Shown here: positions 23,268 through 34,596 of the stretch, one piece after another | Position numbering within the stretch: the stretch's first letter is position 1 | Layout of the letters: each line of letters starts with the position of its first letter | Assembly (NCBI GenBank): GCA_033030425.1 | Contig: JAUFSD010000022.1 | Coordinates: 682,001-746,000 of the forward strand | DNA length: 64,000 nt | Direction of reading: 5' to 3' | From: Verpa conica | Lineage: Eukaryota > Ascomycota > Pezizomycetes > Pezizales > Morchellaceae | Notes under the pieces: generated by a model | Told to the model about the DNA's origin: nothing | What the model saw: the letters and a program-made list of their open reading frames with translations, nothing else | The model's database searches: none | Translations under genes and position numbers: made by a program

Positions 23268-24468
23268 TTATGTACTTGCTTTCTTATCGTTGTTTGTCTC
23301 TACAGACTGCTTTAATATCTTTACAGCATCTTTTGAGTACACATACGAGAGACCACTCCATACGGTTGTCGTAGCTACGGTATATCTATTTCAAAGGTAT
23401 AAGAAAGCTTCCTTAACAAGGGACATGGGAGAGAAGAAATTGAGCACATACTGCATAGCCTGGAGCGCAATCTCTAGATCCACACTAGTAGACATTAATG
23501 GATGCGCCATACACGTCCCAATCAATCCCAATTGTAAAGCGGTATTTAGCTGTATGGCGGTTAATGAAGTGGTTCGGTCAGCAACATACAAGATTAGTAG
23601 CTATACCTTGCTAATAGTTGTAGGATGAACTTCTGCACTTGGCAGTGAGAAGTCCCAGTACCTAGCCATCGTCTTTGGTGGAGGTAATGATATCCATCTG
23701 AAGTAGATAGCTGATATAGCAAGCCCTACATCCCGTCCTAAAATAATTACCGCCAACCAGACTACTCCCGCAAAAGAACCATGTATATCATCTCGTCAGC
23801 AGACTTACTCCACAACCAAACCCACTGTCTCTTCCCCAAAGTAAAGGGAGGAGACCAAACCTGGCAGTAGTCCTTGAATAGCCAACGTAACTGTCAGTAT
23901 CGTCATCAACGTCTTATCCGCCATCGGATCAATAACACTCCCAACAATAGTTTTTAGGTTCCATCTCCTCGCGACAAACCCATCCACTAGGTCTGTAAGG
24001 GCTGCAACTGTGAAAAGGCCTAGTGCTGCTGCAGGCTGGTCGTTGAGGACAAGATACCCAATGACGGGGGACGCCAGCAGGCGAGAGAATGTGAGAATAT
24101 TAGGGAGATTGTAGATATTTTCATGCGGTACTAACAGAGAGATCTTCCTATGTTTCTTTTGAGACTCTTTGGGGAAATCATTCTGGTTTACAGGTGTGAT
24201 TGTTGAGTTTTGAAATTCTCGACGGGAGTGCTGGTTCTTAGAGGAATTTTCCCTACTCCATATCTCCGATCAGCGTCAGCTAGCTAAGAGCAGAGTTAGG
24301 GAGAAAAGGGATAAGAGCGTACATTTTAGGTCCCCAAATCCCCATCGAATAACTCCTCACTGCAAACCCAGTCACTGAGCGTGCCCCAACACCTCCCCCG
24401 AGCAAAACTCTGAACATTGCTGGCGGCCTCAGCAACTGCCGTGAAACTACCGAGGAACGTGAAAGCAT
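23268..24468 (-). CDS. CRD1: Cardiolipin synthase, CDP-alcohol phosphatidyltransferase type
   Basis: Five exons: 24468-24323, 24252-23861, 23764-23607, 23549-23452 and 23385-23268; 303 aa. It transfers a phosphatidyl group from CDP-diacylglycerol to phosphatidylglycerol in the mitochondrial inner membrane. The family motif DGx2ARx8Gx3Dx3D is complete: DGFVARRW...G...DPMAD. The Arg/Ser-rich N-terminus (MLSRSSVVSRQLLRPP) fits a mitochondrial presequence. NIYNLPNILTFSRLLASPVIG, IILGRDVGLAISAIYFRW and VATTTVWSGLSYV are typical of eukaryotic cardiolipin synthases and are partly membrane-embedded. All four introns keep phase and have good branch sites; the second uses the weak donor GTTTGG. Confidence 0.93.
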
Positions 24469-25357
24469 CGGGGTAGTGTACGCAAATGACTGAAGAGAGA
24501 TTAATGGAATTATTATGTTCCGAGTGGCGATAATGATATGTCTGTAGTTGTTATGAAATTAGGATTCCGACGGTTCCTGATGTTGTTGTCCCTAGTCACA
24601 TGTGGATGAGGCTCTTGTGCATAAAGTTAGAGCAACCGAGAGTTGGGCGTACTTCCATCCTGTAGTCTCTTATGCCGTAGAGACCGAGTTGATTCTTTCT
24701 ACCTATCTATCATCAATATAGCATTTATACTTCCTCCTACCCCCCCCTAGTAACCATCTCCAAGTCCTAGGCATTACTTGTTATCCTCCTATAAAATCCA
24801 CCACAACTAAACTAGGGTACCTAACCAATGAAGGAAGATAATTAACAGAACTCGCTACTTTTATGTACGCGTGGGCTAATAAACATGGGTATGGTATATT
24901 TCTTTAGGCTATAGCTAACACATGTATATTAAGGATCTCCAACAAATACAGAAACACTCATCACCCAGTAATTAATCATGAAAGTAAAGATATTGAAAGA
25001 GAGAAACTAAGGAATTCAATAGTAGCTTATAAAATGGACTAGAAAATTCGATTAAACAACCTTTCCAACACCAATTTTTTGGTCAGAGCAAAAGGTGACC
25101 CGGGACCGAAATTTAGACATGAGAATAAGACAGAAAGATAAATCCCCAGCAAAGATTAACATTTTGGTTTCAATAGGGAGTAGAGAGTTACCCATAGAGA
25201 GATAGAGGGTTTCTGCAGAAAGCTATAAATGACCCACCAGGGAATACTATGGTTCTGCAGTTGGCGAGAGGGGTAAGCATGGTATGATACATGTTAAATC
25301 GATGCTAATTGTTCAAATATCAAAGGTAAATTCTGTTGAAGAAGGTCGGTTATAGGC
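24469..25357. other. Spacer between CRD1 and the WOPR gene
   Basis: AT-rich, no ORF with a known domain. It presumably contains the CRD1 promoter and the WOPR gene 3' UTR. Confidence 0.6.
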
Positions 25358-26866
25358 TTATCCATTCCAATCAAATCCATCTCCAGGAAAGTTATCCATC
25401 ATAGCCCCTGACCAATGTTCCGGCAAGCGGGGCTCAGGAGCAATCAGGGGCGCCGCAGGTTGTCGGAAAGAGTTCCCTTGGACATTCCCATCATCATCTC
25501 TCTTCTTGGCGAACTGGTAGTTCTTTAGTTCAGTATTCGAGAAATGTTGAATATTTGGCTCCATGTTGGCAGGTCTTCGGAACTGGAAAGAGGGCTCGGT
25601 CACAAAAGAGGAACTTTCACTGGGGATAGATCGAGGTTCGTTGGCAGGAAGCATTGGGCGAGATTGCTGGTGAGACGATGGATACGTCGAGATATTATAC
25701 AATGGGTCTGCCTGCGGATACAAAGAAAAGATATTGTTATCCTGTGGTAGATTAGGTTCTTGTAGTGGTTGGAATGCTGAAGGCTCCGAGGGTTGTTGAA
25801 ATGGTATGGTGCTAAATGGTATATGCGGGGGGGGTGGTAACTGTTGCTGTAGTGAAGGGAATGCCTGTTCTTGTAGAAATTGCATGGACTGTTGCTGCAC
25901 GAGTTGGTGATGCTGTCCAAAAGAGATATCTAGTAGGTCGTGATTAGGTATTGGGTGTCTGAGTCCGCTGCCGTGGGAGTGTGGAAGTGGGAGAGGTAAT
26001 TGGCGCTCTGGCAGAGGTTCCAGGGTATGTATGATATCGCCTCCCATATCACTCGAACCACTATCATACCCAGAAACATCAAGGTCTTGAATCCCGTCAC
26101 CTTTGTCATCGTCGTACAGCGGTTGGCCATCCTTATCATAGCGTCCGGAGACCTCAATATTGTGTTTGTATCTGGGGTTTTGTGGGATTAAATGAAACAC
26201 CTCGATATTTCTCAGGTGCGGGAAAACCTCCTCTGGCCGCTTTAGGGTTTTGTTTAGGACATCTGATATCTTGAAATATGCAACGATGTGAAACCTTAAA
26301 TGATTGATATTGACAGCTAATGTTTTCTTGCATAGGCCATCTTCCTTAAAGAGGTAAGAGTCGTGAAGTGAGCCCACCACGGCCTTTCTTTCCTCAGGTC
26401 GGAGTGCTTGAAGCAAAGGATCGATTGCTGGTATTTCTGTACAAACATCCTGGCTAGCTGAGGAACAATCAAGGTGTTCTATATTCTGGTCTTGTTCATG
26501 GGGCGATGGACGACCTGGAGGGTATGGCTGCACTCGAGAACTCCTTGCATTCGACCTGATAACCCTTCTTCCGCCAGGCTTGAACTTATCAAATACCTCA
26601 CGATAAACCAGGAGGTTTGTCATGGCACGACTCGGGCTCCACCGGATGCTGTCAGTCCATCTCTTTATTCTTGAAACAGTCTCTTCGTAGACGAATACGT
26701 TTCCAGATCTTATCAGGTCTAAGCGTTCGTTATCTAGCGGGCGACGAGGTACACACTGGAATATTCCGTCTGCGCACCCTTGAACAATCTTAAGGGCATC
26801 TGCCGTTGACTCTATAGTTACTCCAGAGACGGTAGGACGAACAGGCAGATTTGCATTCGAAGACAT
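25358..26866 (-). CDS. Gti1/Pac2 family (WOPR-domain) transcriptional regulator
   Basis: A single exon of 502 aa from the ATG at 26866 (MSSNANLP); the open frame continues 100 codons upstream, but the conserved domain starts soon after this Met. WOPR proteins (Wor1, Ryp1, Sge1, Gti1, Pac2) are fungal DNA-binding regulators of morphology, host interaction and secreted-effector genes. The first WOPR half is clear: TADALKIVQGCADG, the Arg/Glu segment, SGNVFVYEETVSRIKRWTD and WSPSRAMTNLLVYRE. The second half retains DGLCKKTLAVNINHLRFHIV and a diverged basic/hydrophobic stretch. The C-terminal half is Gln/Pro-rich (LVQQQSMQFLQEQ, LQQQLPPPPH), as expected for an activation region. It looks closer to Gti1/Pac2 than to Wor1, but paralogy cannot be settled by eye. 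Confidence 0.88.
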   Translation of the reverse strand: MSSNANLPVRPTVSGVTIESTADALKIVQGCADGIFQCVPRRPLDNERLDLIRSGNVFVYEETVSRIKRWTDSIRWSPSRAMTNLLVYREVFDKFKPGGRRVIRSNARSSRVQPYPPGRPSPHEQDQNIEHLDCSSASQDVCTEIPAIDPLLQALRPEERKAVVGSLHDSYLFKEDGLCKKTLAVNINHLRFHIVAYFKISDVLNKTLKRPEEVFPHLRNIEVFHLIPQNPRYKHNIEVSGRYDKDGQPLYDDDKGDGIQDLDVSGYDSGSSDMGGDIIHTLEPLPERQLPLPLPHSHGSGLRHPIPNHDLLDISFGQHHQLVQQQSMQFLQEQAFPSLQQQLPPPPHIPFSTIPFQQPSEPSAFQPLQEPNLPQDNNIFSLYPQADPLYNISTYPSSHQQSRPMLPANEPRSIPSESSSFVTEPSFQFRRPANMEPNIQHFSNTELKNYQFAKKRDDDGNVQGNSFRQPAAPLIAPEPRLPEHWSGAMMDNFPGDGFDWNG

Positions 26867-27739
26867 TTTTTGGTAGGTGAGAAGATGGAAGTAGATGTAG
26901 GTAGATATATTCTGATAAATGGGGCTGAGCGAGAGAAGATTATGGGGTGGATGAGGATGAGTGATGACAATAGGGTCCAAAGACTTAGTAGTTAGATGAA
27001 TAGTGAGAGCTAGGCCTAAAAGACACACTAGAATTATCCCACTCCGATGGACTGAGCTGAGGATGTGATGAGACAGAAGGCAGTCCGGAATTTCAGTACT
27101 GAAATCAACTGAGCTAGCTGACGATAAAACTTTAGAGGAAATGCTTAAGGTTGAAATGATGAACAAGCTGTCGAATAAGAAAAGAAGACAGATACTGATT
27201 AGGTAGGCGGGAAGTGGTCCACCCTAAACAAGTAGCGGTACTGTGAGAGAAATTTGCTTCTCGTTGCCGACACTTTCCGTGATTTGTCGCGAAGCTTGAT
27301 CCCTCTAGCTTTATTCATTAAAATCAGTTAATAAATGAGCAAGATATAAGTGGTACACAAAGAGTTACATGTATATGTACATGTAGCACCCATGTTTCGA
27401 TATCGATAGTACCGGTATATTGGAAATGATAATACATGCCTGGGATATCAACGATGCCAATATTCCTAGAAGGAAAGTCACACTATCGCTCAACTCAAGT
27501 CTCCGTACTAAACGAATATATATCAGTCTCTCTGGTTTTCTACAAAACGACTTTTTTTAGGCCTTACACTAAATGGCCCGAACTCGGGATCAGCAAAGCT
27601 TAAGAGTTTTTGAAGATCCTCGTAAGGCTAAACAGACGTCCTTTAAGCAGATGGATTCTTCAACTGTGTATTGGTGACTATTGGTTATTGTGCCGTAATA
27701 TAGAAAGATGTCGTAGAAAAAAGACACTCTAAGAGAGTG

Positions 27740-28036
27740 AAAAATAAAAATAAAATAAAATAAGGATATCTCAATAATTTAGTGAATCTTTTTAAAAGTG
27801 AAAGTGAGTGGTGAATGGTGAAAATCGTAAATAAAAAAAAGAATTTGCGAGCTTTCTCACAGGATCGAAATGCTGTAGCGAGCCCAGTAAAGATGCCTTC
27901 ACAAGAAATAATCTGGAAATCGGCCTCTCGAAATAAGATTCTAGGTGTGAACAGGTAAGCTCAGAGGTAACCGAGTTCTCCGAGATTGGCATGCATGCAG
28001 CCAAAACTTGAACCGCTGGACCACTAGGTTACTTAT
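27740..28036 (-). repeat. Possible tRNA-derived short interspersed element
   Basis: Read on the minus strand from about 28030, GTAACCTAGTGGTCCAGCGG resembles a tRNA 5' arm with an A-box-like TAGTGGTCCAGCGG. It is followed by a TTGGC...GCCAA stem and a GGTTAC that could pair with GTAACC. No proper B box (GGTTCRANYCC) is seen, so it is not an intact tRNA. About 250 nt downstream the sequence ends in TTTTATTTTATTTTTATTTT-like low complexity, as SINE tails do. Weak evidence; chance similarity is possible. Confidence 0.25.
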
Positions 28037-28648
28037 GCAACCATCCAGCTTTGACATCTTGGGGGGTCAGCCCGAGCTGCACGAGGGCTTTCGTGTATAC
28101 CAAACGGATAAGGCAGTGGTGTCAGTTATGGGCAGCCGAATACCAAATATCAAATATCGGAAAAAGGAAAAAGGAAAAGGAAAAAGAAAGAAAAAACACC
28201 TCCCACTCATCCGAACAGGCGTCCGTCCGGTAGGGATTGATGGCGTGGAAACGCAGTGAGGAGTTCGCAAGTCCGTATAGGGAGCACACGCTCTAGAAAT
28301 AAATCACACGCTTCCTGACAACAGCTTAGCGCAGATACCCAGCGTACGACATAGCACACCCAGAATTCCGATGCGGGTTGTCTGACAGGCTGAAGCAAGG
28401 GGTGGCCCACGATCACTCGTATATTCCGCACCAAAACGGAAACAATATTTCCCAGTGCCAAAGAAAGTATTCATTCACTTATCTAGCACGATAATTGCTA
28501 CACGGAATGGCCCTCGGCTGACCATAATCAACATCGGGGGAGGACTGGAAGCACTCACCTTAGAATTCTTGAATGGTTTGCGCTACGAAAATACACCTAC
28601 ATACATTTCCCCGACACCGCCTGGAGTAGCCACCTCGATCTATATAGC

Positions 28649-28662
28649 GGGGGGGGGGGGGG
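28649..28662. repeat. 14-G homopolymer
   Basis: An uninterrupted run of 14 G in an otherwise balanced region. A second run of identical length occurs at 54726-54739. Confidence 0.9.
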
Positions 28663-31600
28663 ACGAGCTCATACACGTCTTACCCAGGTAACGTAATGTT
28701 GCCCGTGGAATAATTCGACACAATGAGTCTATCTCCCGACGAGTTGGGACAAACATGTTCGTGCAACATCACATGCCGACGGACGTTGAGATCTGGTTGC
28801 AGGAGAATGCTGGCTGCAGATCATTGACGCCACCAACACTGCAGCAATGCCTCGCTTGAATAAGAAACGACATGTACTAGTAGAGTATGTAGAACTTGTC
28901 AGGTCGTCTCTAACACCGCGGGTCTACCGATCTCTCGTTTTTTCCCGCAATCTTCGCAAAGTGCATCTAAGAATCTCAGCCCACGCTTTTTTAGCATATT
29001 AGAAGATATCTCTGTCATGGACTCATCCTGCACTATGACTGTGCTCACTGTTATTGGAGTGTGCTGCGGGCTCAGCCACCTCCAAAACAAAACCAGGGAA
29101 TTACCGGCCGGTGTGGCAAACAATCTGTAGCTTGAAACATCCATAAAAAGCAGGTACACACAGCAACCCATTCAGCGTTCAGCCCAGGGTTTTTTCCTTT
29201 TTGTTCGTTTCCGTGGCTTGAGGGCCTGATGGTTGCTCGCTATCGGTCTAGGACGGATTCGGGAAAGCTCGATCGCTCCCGCACTTTGGCGAGCCTACTG
29301 CGGGATGACGAACCGGACCCGTTTACTGTCTTTCTGCACGCCAATGTTATGTCAACCTCCCGCCATCTTATCACCCTAATCAAAGACCGTGGACCTATGA
29401 TTTGGCGTAGATTCACCAGAAAAATCTTAATCTTGTTCTATCACTCGGGGCTGAGCTATTTCTCTATGGCATGAAAATAATAATAATAATAATGATAATA
29501 ATTCAAATCGGTTCCAACGATCCTGTAGGATGTGATAGCCTCGTTCTGGGCGTTATTAGCGTCAAGCCTAGTCATCCGACTTCCGAGTCTGCGCCGCCAT
29601 TGGTCAACTTCTTCGCTGGCGAATCCGGTAGTCGGGTTCATTCTTCGCATGACGCTTCCTAATCCTATTTCAATGACGAGACGAGCCGAGCAGAATCCGG
29701 GTCCTACGTTGTGCGCGCGAAATGATTGCCCACGGGGCATGTTTGTTGGAAGTGTTCATTACAGCTGCGGGGGATTGCTTGCTGTGTTCCTCTAGGCAGG
29801 CACCAGAGGTCCCTAGGTAATGTAATTCTAGCTAAATGTAATACATGGGGCTAGATATTACCGTAGTTGAGACTCTGGACCATACTTATCTCACGATAAA
29901 ATTCCACTTACGCTGGATGCCTGAGCTAAACCCTAATTATACACTTTCTACTATGCCTAGAAACACCAAGAGTAATTCAATTAGGGCCATAGTCCCCTGG
30001 AACGTTTCTTAAGCCATTGTGACTTTGTTAACACGCTATATACTCTTTCATTTGAGAAGCGGTTAAAAATACTAAATCTTAATCCACCTGCAAAATTTTG
30101 TACCAATGAACGTTAAAAATCTAGAAATCAATGAATCTCTGGGTATGCAGGAGAAGCCCTAAAGGTCTATCACCAGTAACCACCAGGGCCGATGAATATT
30201 TGGTATAACTAGGATTGTGTGGCCAACATCATTCCCAACTACAATGCCGAGAGTCAACTGATAAGGACTTTGCAATTATCTAGTCTAGGCTAGCCCAGAG
30301 CGAGGCAATAAAGATACTGGATTGGAAGGAGTACAGGAATGTGGTCGTGACCAACTATGAAAAACAAGGATAAGGCGCACACATGCTCCCAGATTGCAGC
30401 TGCACCAAGTGAGAAGATAGTGCTGGGATATTGTACTGGTTTTTGTTAGGAAAAAATATCCTGGTAGAGGAGTCAGTGGGAATATGGAAGGATCCGGTGC
30501 ATTGGGACCCGGAATAATGGGGTATGACTGTATGTAGGCTTATTTAACATAGGAGCTACGATTAACAATCAATTTAATGGAGATTGCACTTTCGTGGTCC
30601 AGGCAGTTCTGTCCAGGGGTAGCATTTGATACTGCCTGAACTGAAGAGTAGTGGGCTTCTTTATATTATATTTTGCTGTTTCCTTTAATACCGATAGCTA
30701 GGGTTATTATATGTATCTACATGTAATTGCGAAAGGCACCTTTATCTAAAGTGTATACATATAAAATCTTCTATACTGGCTTATCTATAGCAGGATAGGT
30801 ACCTCTAGATACGTTTTTCAAAGAGTCAAGCCTTGCCAGAACCCTAATCCCAAATTACACGCAATCGCTACAAAATCACGAAGCGGTTACTTATCTTTCA
30901 ACCCTTCATGGTTGTTGGCGCCAAACATTACGTTTTCATCATTACCGGGGAATGCAACCAACCGATACGCTGCAGGTTTCCATAGACCGATTGTTAAAAG
31001 ATCTGTCAGCTACCCGTACCGGCGACATGTATCGTCTGGAACAGCTCGCTAGAATATCAATTGCTTTTTCCCAAGCGATCCCAGTGTCTCGAAATATCTG
31101 CTGTGGCCCGCCTGTCAACACTAGAAATTGGGTCAATGTGACAAGGTCCGGGGGTATTATTATGGGGAGGGGGTATAGACGAGCTATATGACTAAAAATA
31201 AAGGTGTTAGGAGCCTGGAAAATAGCCTTTAGGGAGGATGCGCTGTGTTGACTGACTAAGGGATGCATGTAACTCATACTATAACACTAGAGAGAGAAAT
31301 TTTATAAAGAGAATTCTTAACTCATGTTTAGGTACAAGAAGAAGCCATTTTTATGGCTGGGTGGGATATATTTAATAATTTTGTTGAATATCCCTATGAG
31401 AGTCTCATGTCTATAGAAAGGAATCCGTAGGGAACACTGTATGTACATGTAGTTAAGGAAGTGACTTAGCTAGGCTTTCTCACTCACAGGGAGATGACCG
31501 GAGAACAAATCCCTATTCAAATACCTCATCTACGAGTCTTTATAAGACCACAATGGGAGTCTTAGTGAGGGTATGGTTTCCATCACCTGAAATCACTCGA

Positions 31601-31940
31601 GGTGCCATACGCGATATCTCAATATGAAAAAAATATAAAGAGATAACTTCCTATGTCGACACCTACTGTAATCTATGACAGTCTCCATAATAATTCCTGC
31701 CGTAGGTATTCCATACTCGATTTTCAGGGTAAGGCTCAGGGGCGCCCAGACATCTATTTCGTCAACGCACGTGACACATACCCTTTCCCACGGCAACCAG
31801 TCGCCAACATCATGAACCTTCACGTAAACACGAGTGAGTTCCAAGTTCCAACAACCCCCATCGCCAAAGGCTTCTTTGCTCACCCCAATAGCCCATCACA
31901 GTAGCCAGTCAGTAGAAATAAGGGGATAACAGCAGCGATC

Positions 31941-33578
31941 ATGCCTCCCCGCCTTGTTCGCCGGGTACCTTTATCTGAGCGAATCTTCGCCCATCTCAAC
32001 CCTCTTGACGTTCTCCTCAATATATCAACTTGGTTCTCTTCTTACGACTGGGATGGTGTTCAATACTCCCTTGCAACACCCATGGGTGTAATTCTCAACA
32101 TATCATGCCTCATTGCGCGCGCAAGCTCCAATAGCAATGGCCGAAGACGCGGTGCCGACGACGTTCTCCGGCGTAGTACAGGAGGGACAAGTATGGATGG
32201 ATGGGGAGGGGCGATAACTTACTCCGTATGTGTTTCATCGAGTGTAGACATTGGAGATGGCGGCACATTTTTGTCCTGTCCCCCCTTCAATGAACTTGAC
32301 GGGCTAAGCTTATGGAATTGTTTTTTTGGGGTGGTAGTTTTATTTGCTTTCTTGGGCTTTAGCAACGCTGAGTCTAGTCAACACGATATACTGTTTTACA
32401 AAGACGAGACCGTATAGGCTGTTTGAAGCTAACATCGAGGTAACTCAACCCAGTAATTATATAGTCGGTATGATCTACACGAAGATTGACCTCCCATCTA
32501 GATCCAGCCACAAACACCATCCGCTCGCCGAGTTCGTGTTGACTCCTCTCCAAGCAATTCTCCAATAAAGAGGCTCGGAAATCTCATTGAGCCCTTCTTA
32601 AATACCCCTGAGTCCCGAGAACATCCAAGTACATCTAGTGATGTTTGGGAAATCTCCATCTGGGACCCAACCCCCCTATCACTCCGTCTTTTTGGCTTAT
32701 TTTCCCCCGCCCATGTCGCCATTTACTTCTTATCGTTTCCACTCACATCAAGTTTATCATATAACCCCGTAGTTGGTAGCTATGTCTCACAATCTACCAT
32801 GAATCCTTATTCAGTCATCCTCACTGTTCTGGTGACGCAATTTCTGCTCTCGGCACAGTTGATATATGTCCAGAAATGTTTTGTCCAGCAAGAGAGAGAC
32901 AAGGCTCTACTTTCAAAGCAGCTCATGCACGAATACGATACCAAGTACGTTCATCCACGCCTCAACACTGTCAAGCGCGATGTGGGTATCCAGACCTCGA
33001 ACCCCTATACCGGAGAACAGGGGGGTGCAGATTTATATGCCCCAATGTTGGCTCGTCAAGGGTTCAAGACAGCCCCGAATCCAAACTATGCAGAGCTCAC
33101 TATGCATAATCACATTTCTCCGTTTAAGCACAATCAAGATTCGCCTTTGCACAACAATTACAGTTCCTTCAACTCACCACTATCGACTAGGGGCCCCATT
33201 CGTCAGCCACAGTTTGGTACAGGCAATACAAAACGATCTGTATCCTCTGGCACTTCGACGTATGACAGTGGTTGTGGGGAGGCCACCATAATGAGTAGAA
33301 GACGAGAAACTGGCTTTGGATCAAATAACAGACCATTAAATCTGGCGAGAGAAAGCAGCTTTGGGGAGCAACCGAGAAGGGGGGGGGGTCAGGGACAAAG
33401 TAGTACAGGAGTGGAAGCACACATACCATCGTCAAACTACGGGATGCACGGGCTTGTGAATATGAGTCAGCAAAACAGCATGAACTTAAGTCCCAGCAAG
33501 ATGCCAAGTCCATTTAAGAGAGGTACTTCAGCGAGACCGAGTACTTATGCAGGGAGCTTGACACCGGGGAGGAGGTAG
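31941..33578 (+). CDS. NUR1: Nuclear rim protein 1
   Basis: Three exons: 31941-32225, 32338-32439 and 32502-33578; 487 aa. NUR1 is an inner-nuclear-membrane protein that, with Heh1/Src1, tethers rDNA and heterochromatin to the periphery. The start MPPRLVRRVPLSERI and NPLDVLLNISTW are typical of Pezizomycotina members. Several hydrophobic segments follow: PMGVILNISCLIA, FYLLSWALATLSLVNTIYC, LRLFGLFSPAHVAIYFLSF and YSVILTVLVTQFLLSAQLIY. Further conserved marks are RPYRLFEANIE, TPSARRVRVDSSP, DVWEISIWDPTP, HEYDTKYVHPRL and VKRDVGIQT. The C-terminal ~170 residues are disordered and Ser/Gly/Asn-rich. Reading frame changes across introns 1 and 2 are fully explained by the GT-AG junctions. Confidence 0.9.
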
Positions 33579-33889
33579 TTATAGGAGAGCTTTGGTATCT
33601 TCTCTATTACATTACTAGCATGATCTAGGCGTTCTTTCCAGGCGTTGATTTTTATTTTGGGGCTGAAAACTTGGATAGGTGTTTTATTGCTGTATAGCTT
33701 GTGATAGTTTTATTTGCAATTCCCCTACTTCACTCTTTGTACTTAAACTAATTCTCTCTATTCACAACGGGGGTATCTCAAATCCGTAGTCTGACCCTCA
33801 AATACACAATTGGTTTCTCCCTTCGAATTCTCAACCGCCCCCTCCTCTTCCACCCCCATCATCTTCTCATGGACTCTCATCTATCCAGA
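33579..33889. other. Short spacer after NUR1
   Basis: Contains the NUR1 3' UTR and that of the convergent small gene. Nothing else seen. Confidence 0.6.
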
Positions 33890-34347
33890 TCATCTTCCTG
33901 AGTACACGCGGTACATCTTATACTCTGGCACCGCGGTAGTGGGTTCCATGTTCTTGGCAAATCTAGAAACACGCGTTGATCTGCTGGCGTGGTCTCCATA
34001 GCCTGTCGATACATCAACCGCTGACCTTCTCCTAAATTTATGACAACTCTATTATACATGTTGACATTTTGACATGAACTTTGCATTCTTCCTTCGTACA
34101 CGTCATAGATAGCGAGGATATGTTTGGGCATGTCTACGGCCCTACGGGCTGGGGGTGCAGCAAGGTATCTTTGACTGAGGTCTGTGGTGATATTACGGGA
34201 GGAGCCGGCCACGATACTAGTGAAGAGGATGGTACGTTCAGCGTTGATGAGAGTCTCAGTTTGGTTGTTATACGAGTTCCAGTACTGCCGTGGGTACGCG
34301 GGGTTAGAGCCGGAGGGGAACAGGGGTAATCTACCACGGGTAGGCAT
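33890..34347 (-). CDS. Small uncharacterised protein gene (80 aa if spliced)
   Basis: Not recognised. The model joins 34347-34218 and 34002-33890 across a 215-nt GT-AG intron in phase, giving MPTRGRLPLFPSGSNPAYPR at the start and NMEPTTAVPEYKMYRVYSGR at the end. A further in-frame ATG at 34383 would add 12 residues. Without splicing, an open frame runs to 33877 with a different C-terminus (168 aa), so the two options cannot be decided here. The N-terminal PRQYWNSYNNQTETLINAER looks like a conserved block: aromatic, polar and compositionally balanced. No signal peptide or transmembrane segment is clear. Confidence 0.4.
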
Positions 34348-34596
34348 AATACTGGAAGGTATCTTAGCATCTGGCTCTAACATGGTTTATCTGTTATTTA
34401 GCCGTTTGAGTGGGACCTGGGGAGGTGTTTATAAAGAGGTTTCTGTGATGTTTGGTTGACTCGTAATAATATATAATAGTGAGTGACAACAAAGAAGGTA
34501 GGTGGCTTTTCCAGACAAAGAGGCATTTATTACTTTTCGGCCCTGGACTCTAAACTCAGAGTGTAACACCCTCCCACACTAAACTACCATCCAATT

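Larger units (their letters stand above)
26867..31940. other. Gene-poor 5-kb region between the WOPR gene and NUR1
   Basis: Left: the long upstream region of the WOPR gene, a usual feature of developmental regulators. Middle: a tRNA-like/SINE candidate (27740-28036), a 14-G run at 28649-28662 and an AAT microsatellite at about 29474-29500. Several ORFs of 60-111 codons occur, for example minus strand 30942-31277 and plus strand 29532-29795, but none has a recognisable domain or convincing splice partners. The stretch 28.1-29.8 kb is more GC-rich than its flanks and may be relic transposon sequence. Confidence 0.5.

Noticed and set aside
21210..24468. Reductase plus cardiolipin synthase considered as part of a metabolic cluster
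   Set aside because: Convergent, functionally unrelated, and no synthase, P450, transporter or regulator typical of a cluster lies adjacent.
29532..29795. ORF with AEQNPGPTLCARNDCPRG, reminiscent of LINE N-terminal NPGP motifs
   Set aside because: No reverse transcriptase, endonuclease or further motif is nearby; a four-residue resemblance is not enough.
32226..32337. Apparent frame break in NUR1
   Set aside because: Explained by a 112-nt phase-0 intron with a CTAAG branch-like site.
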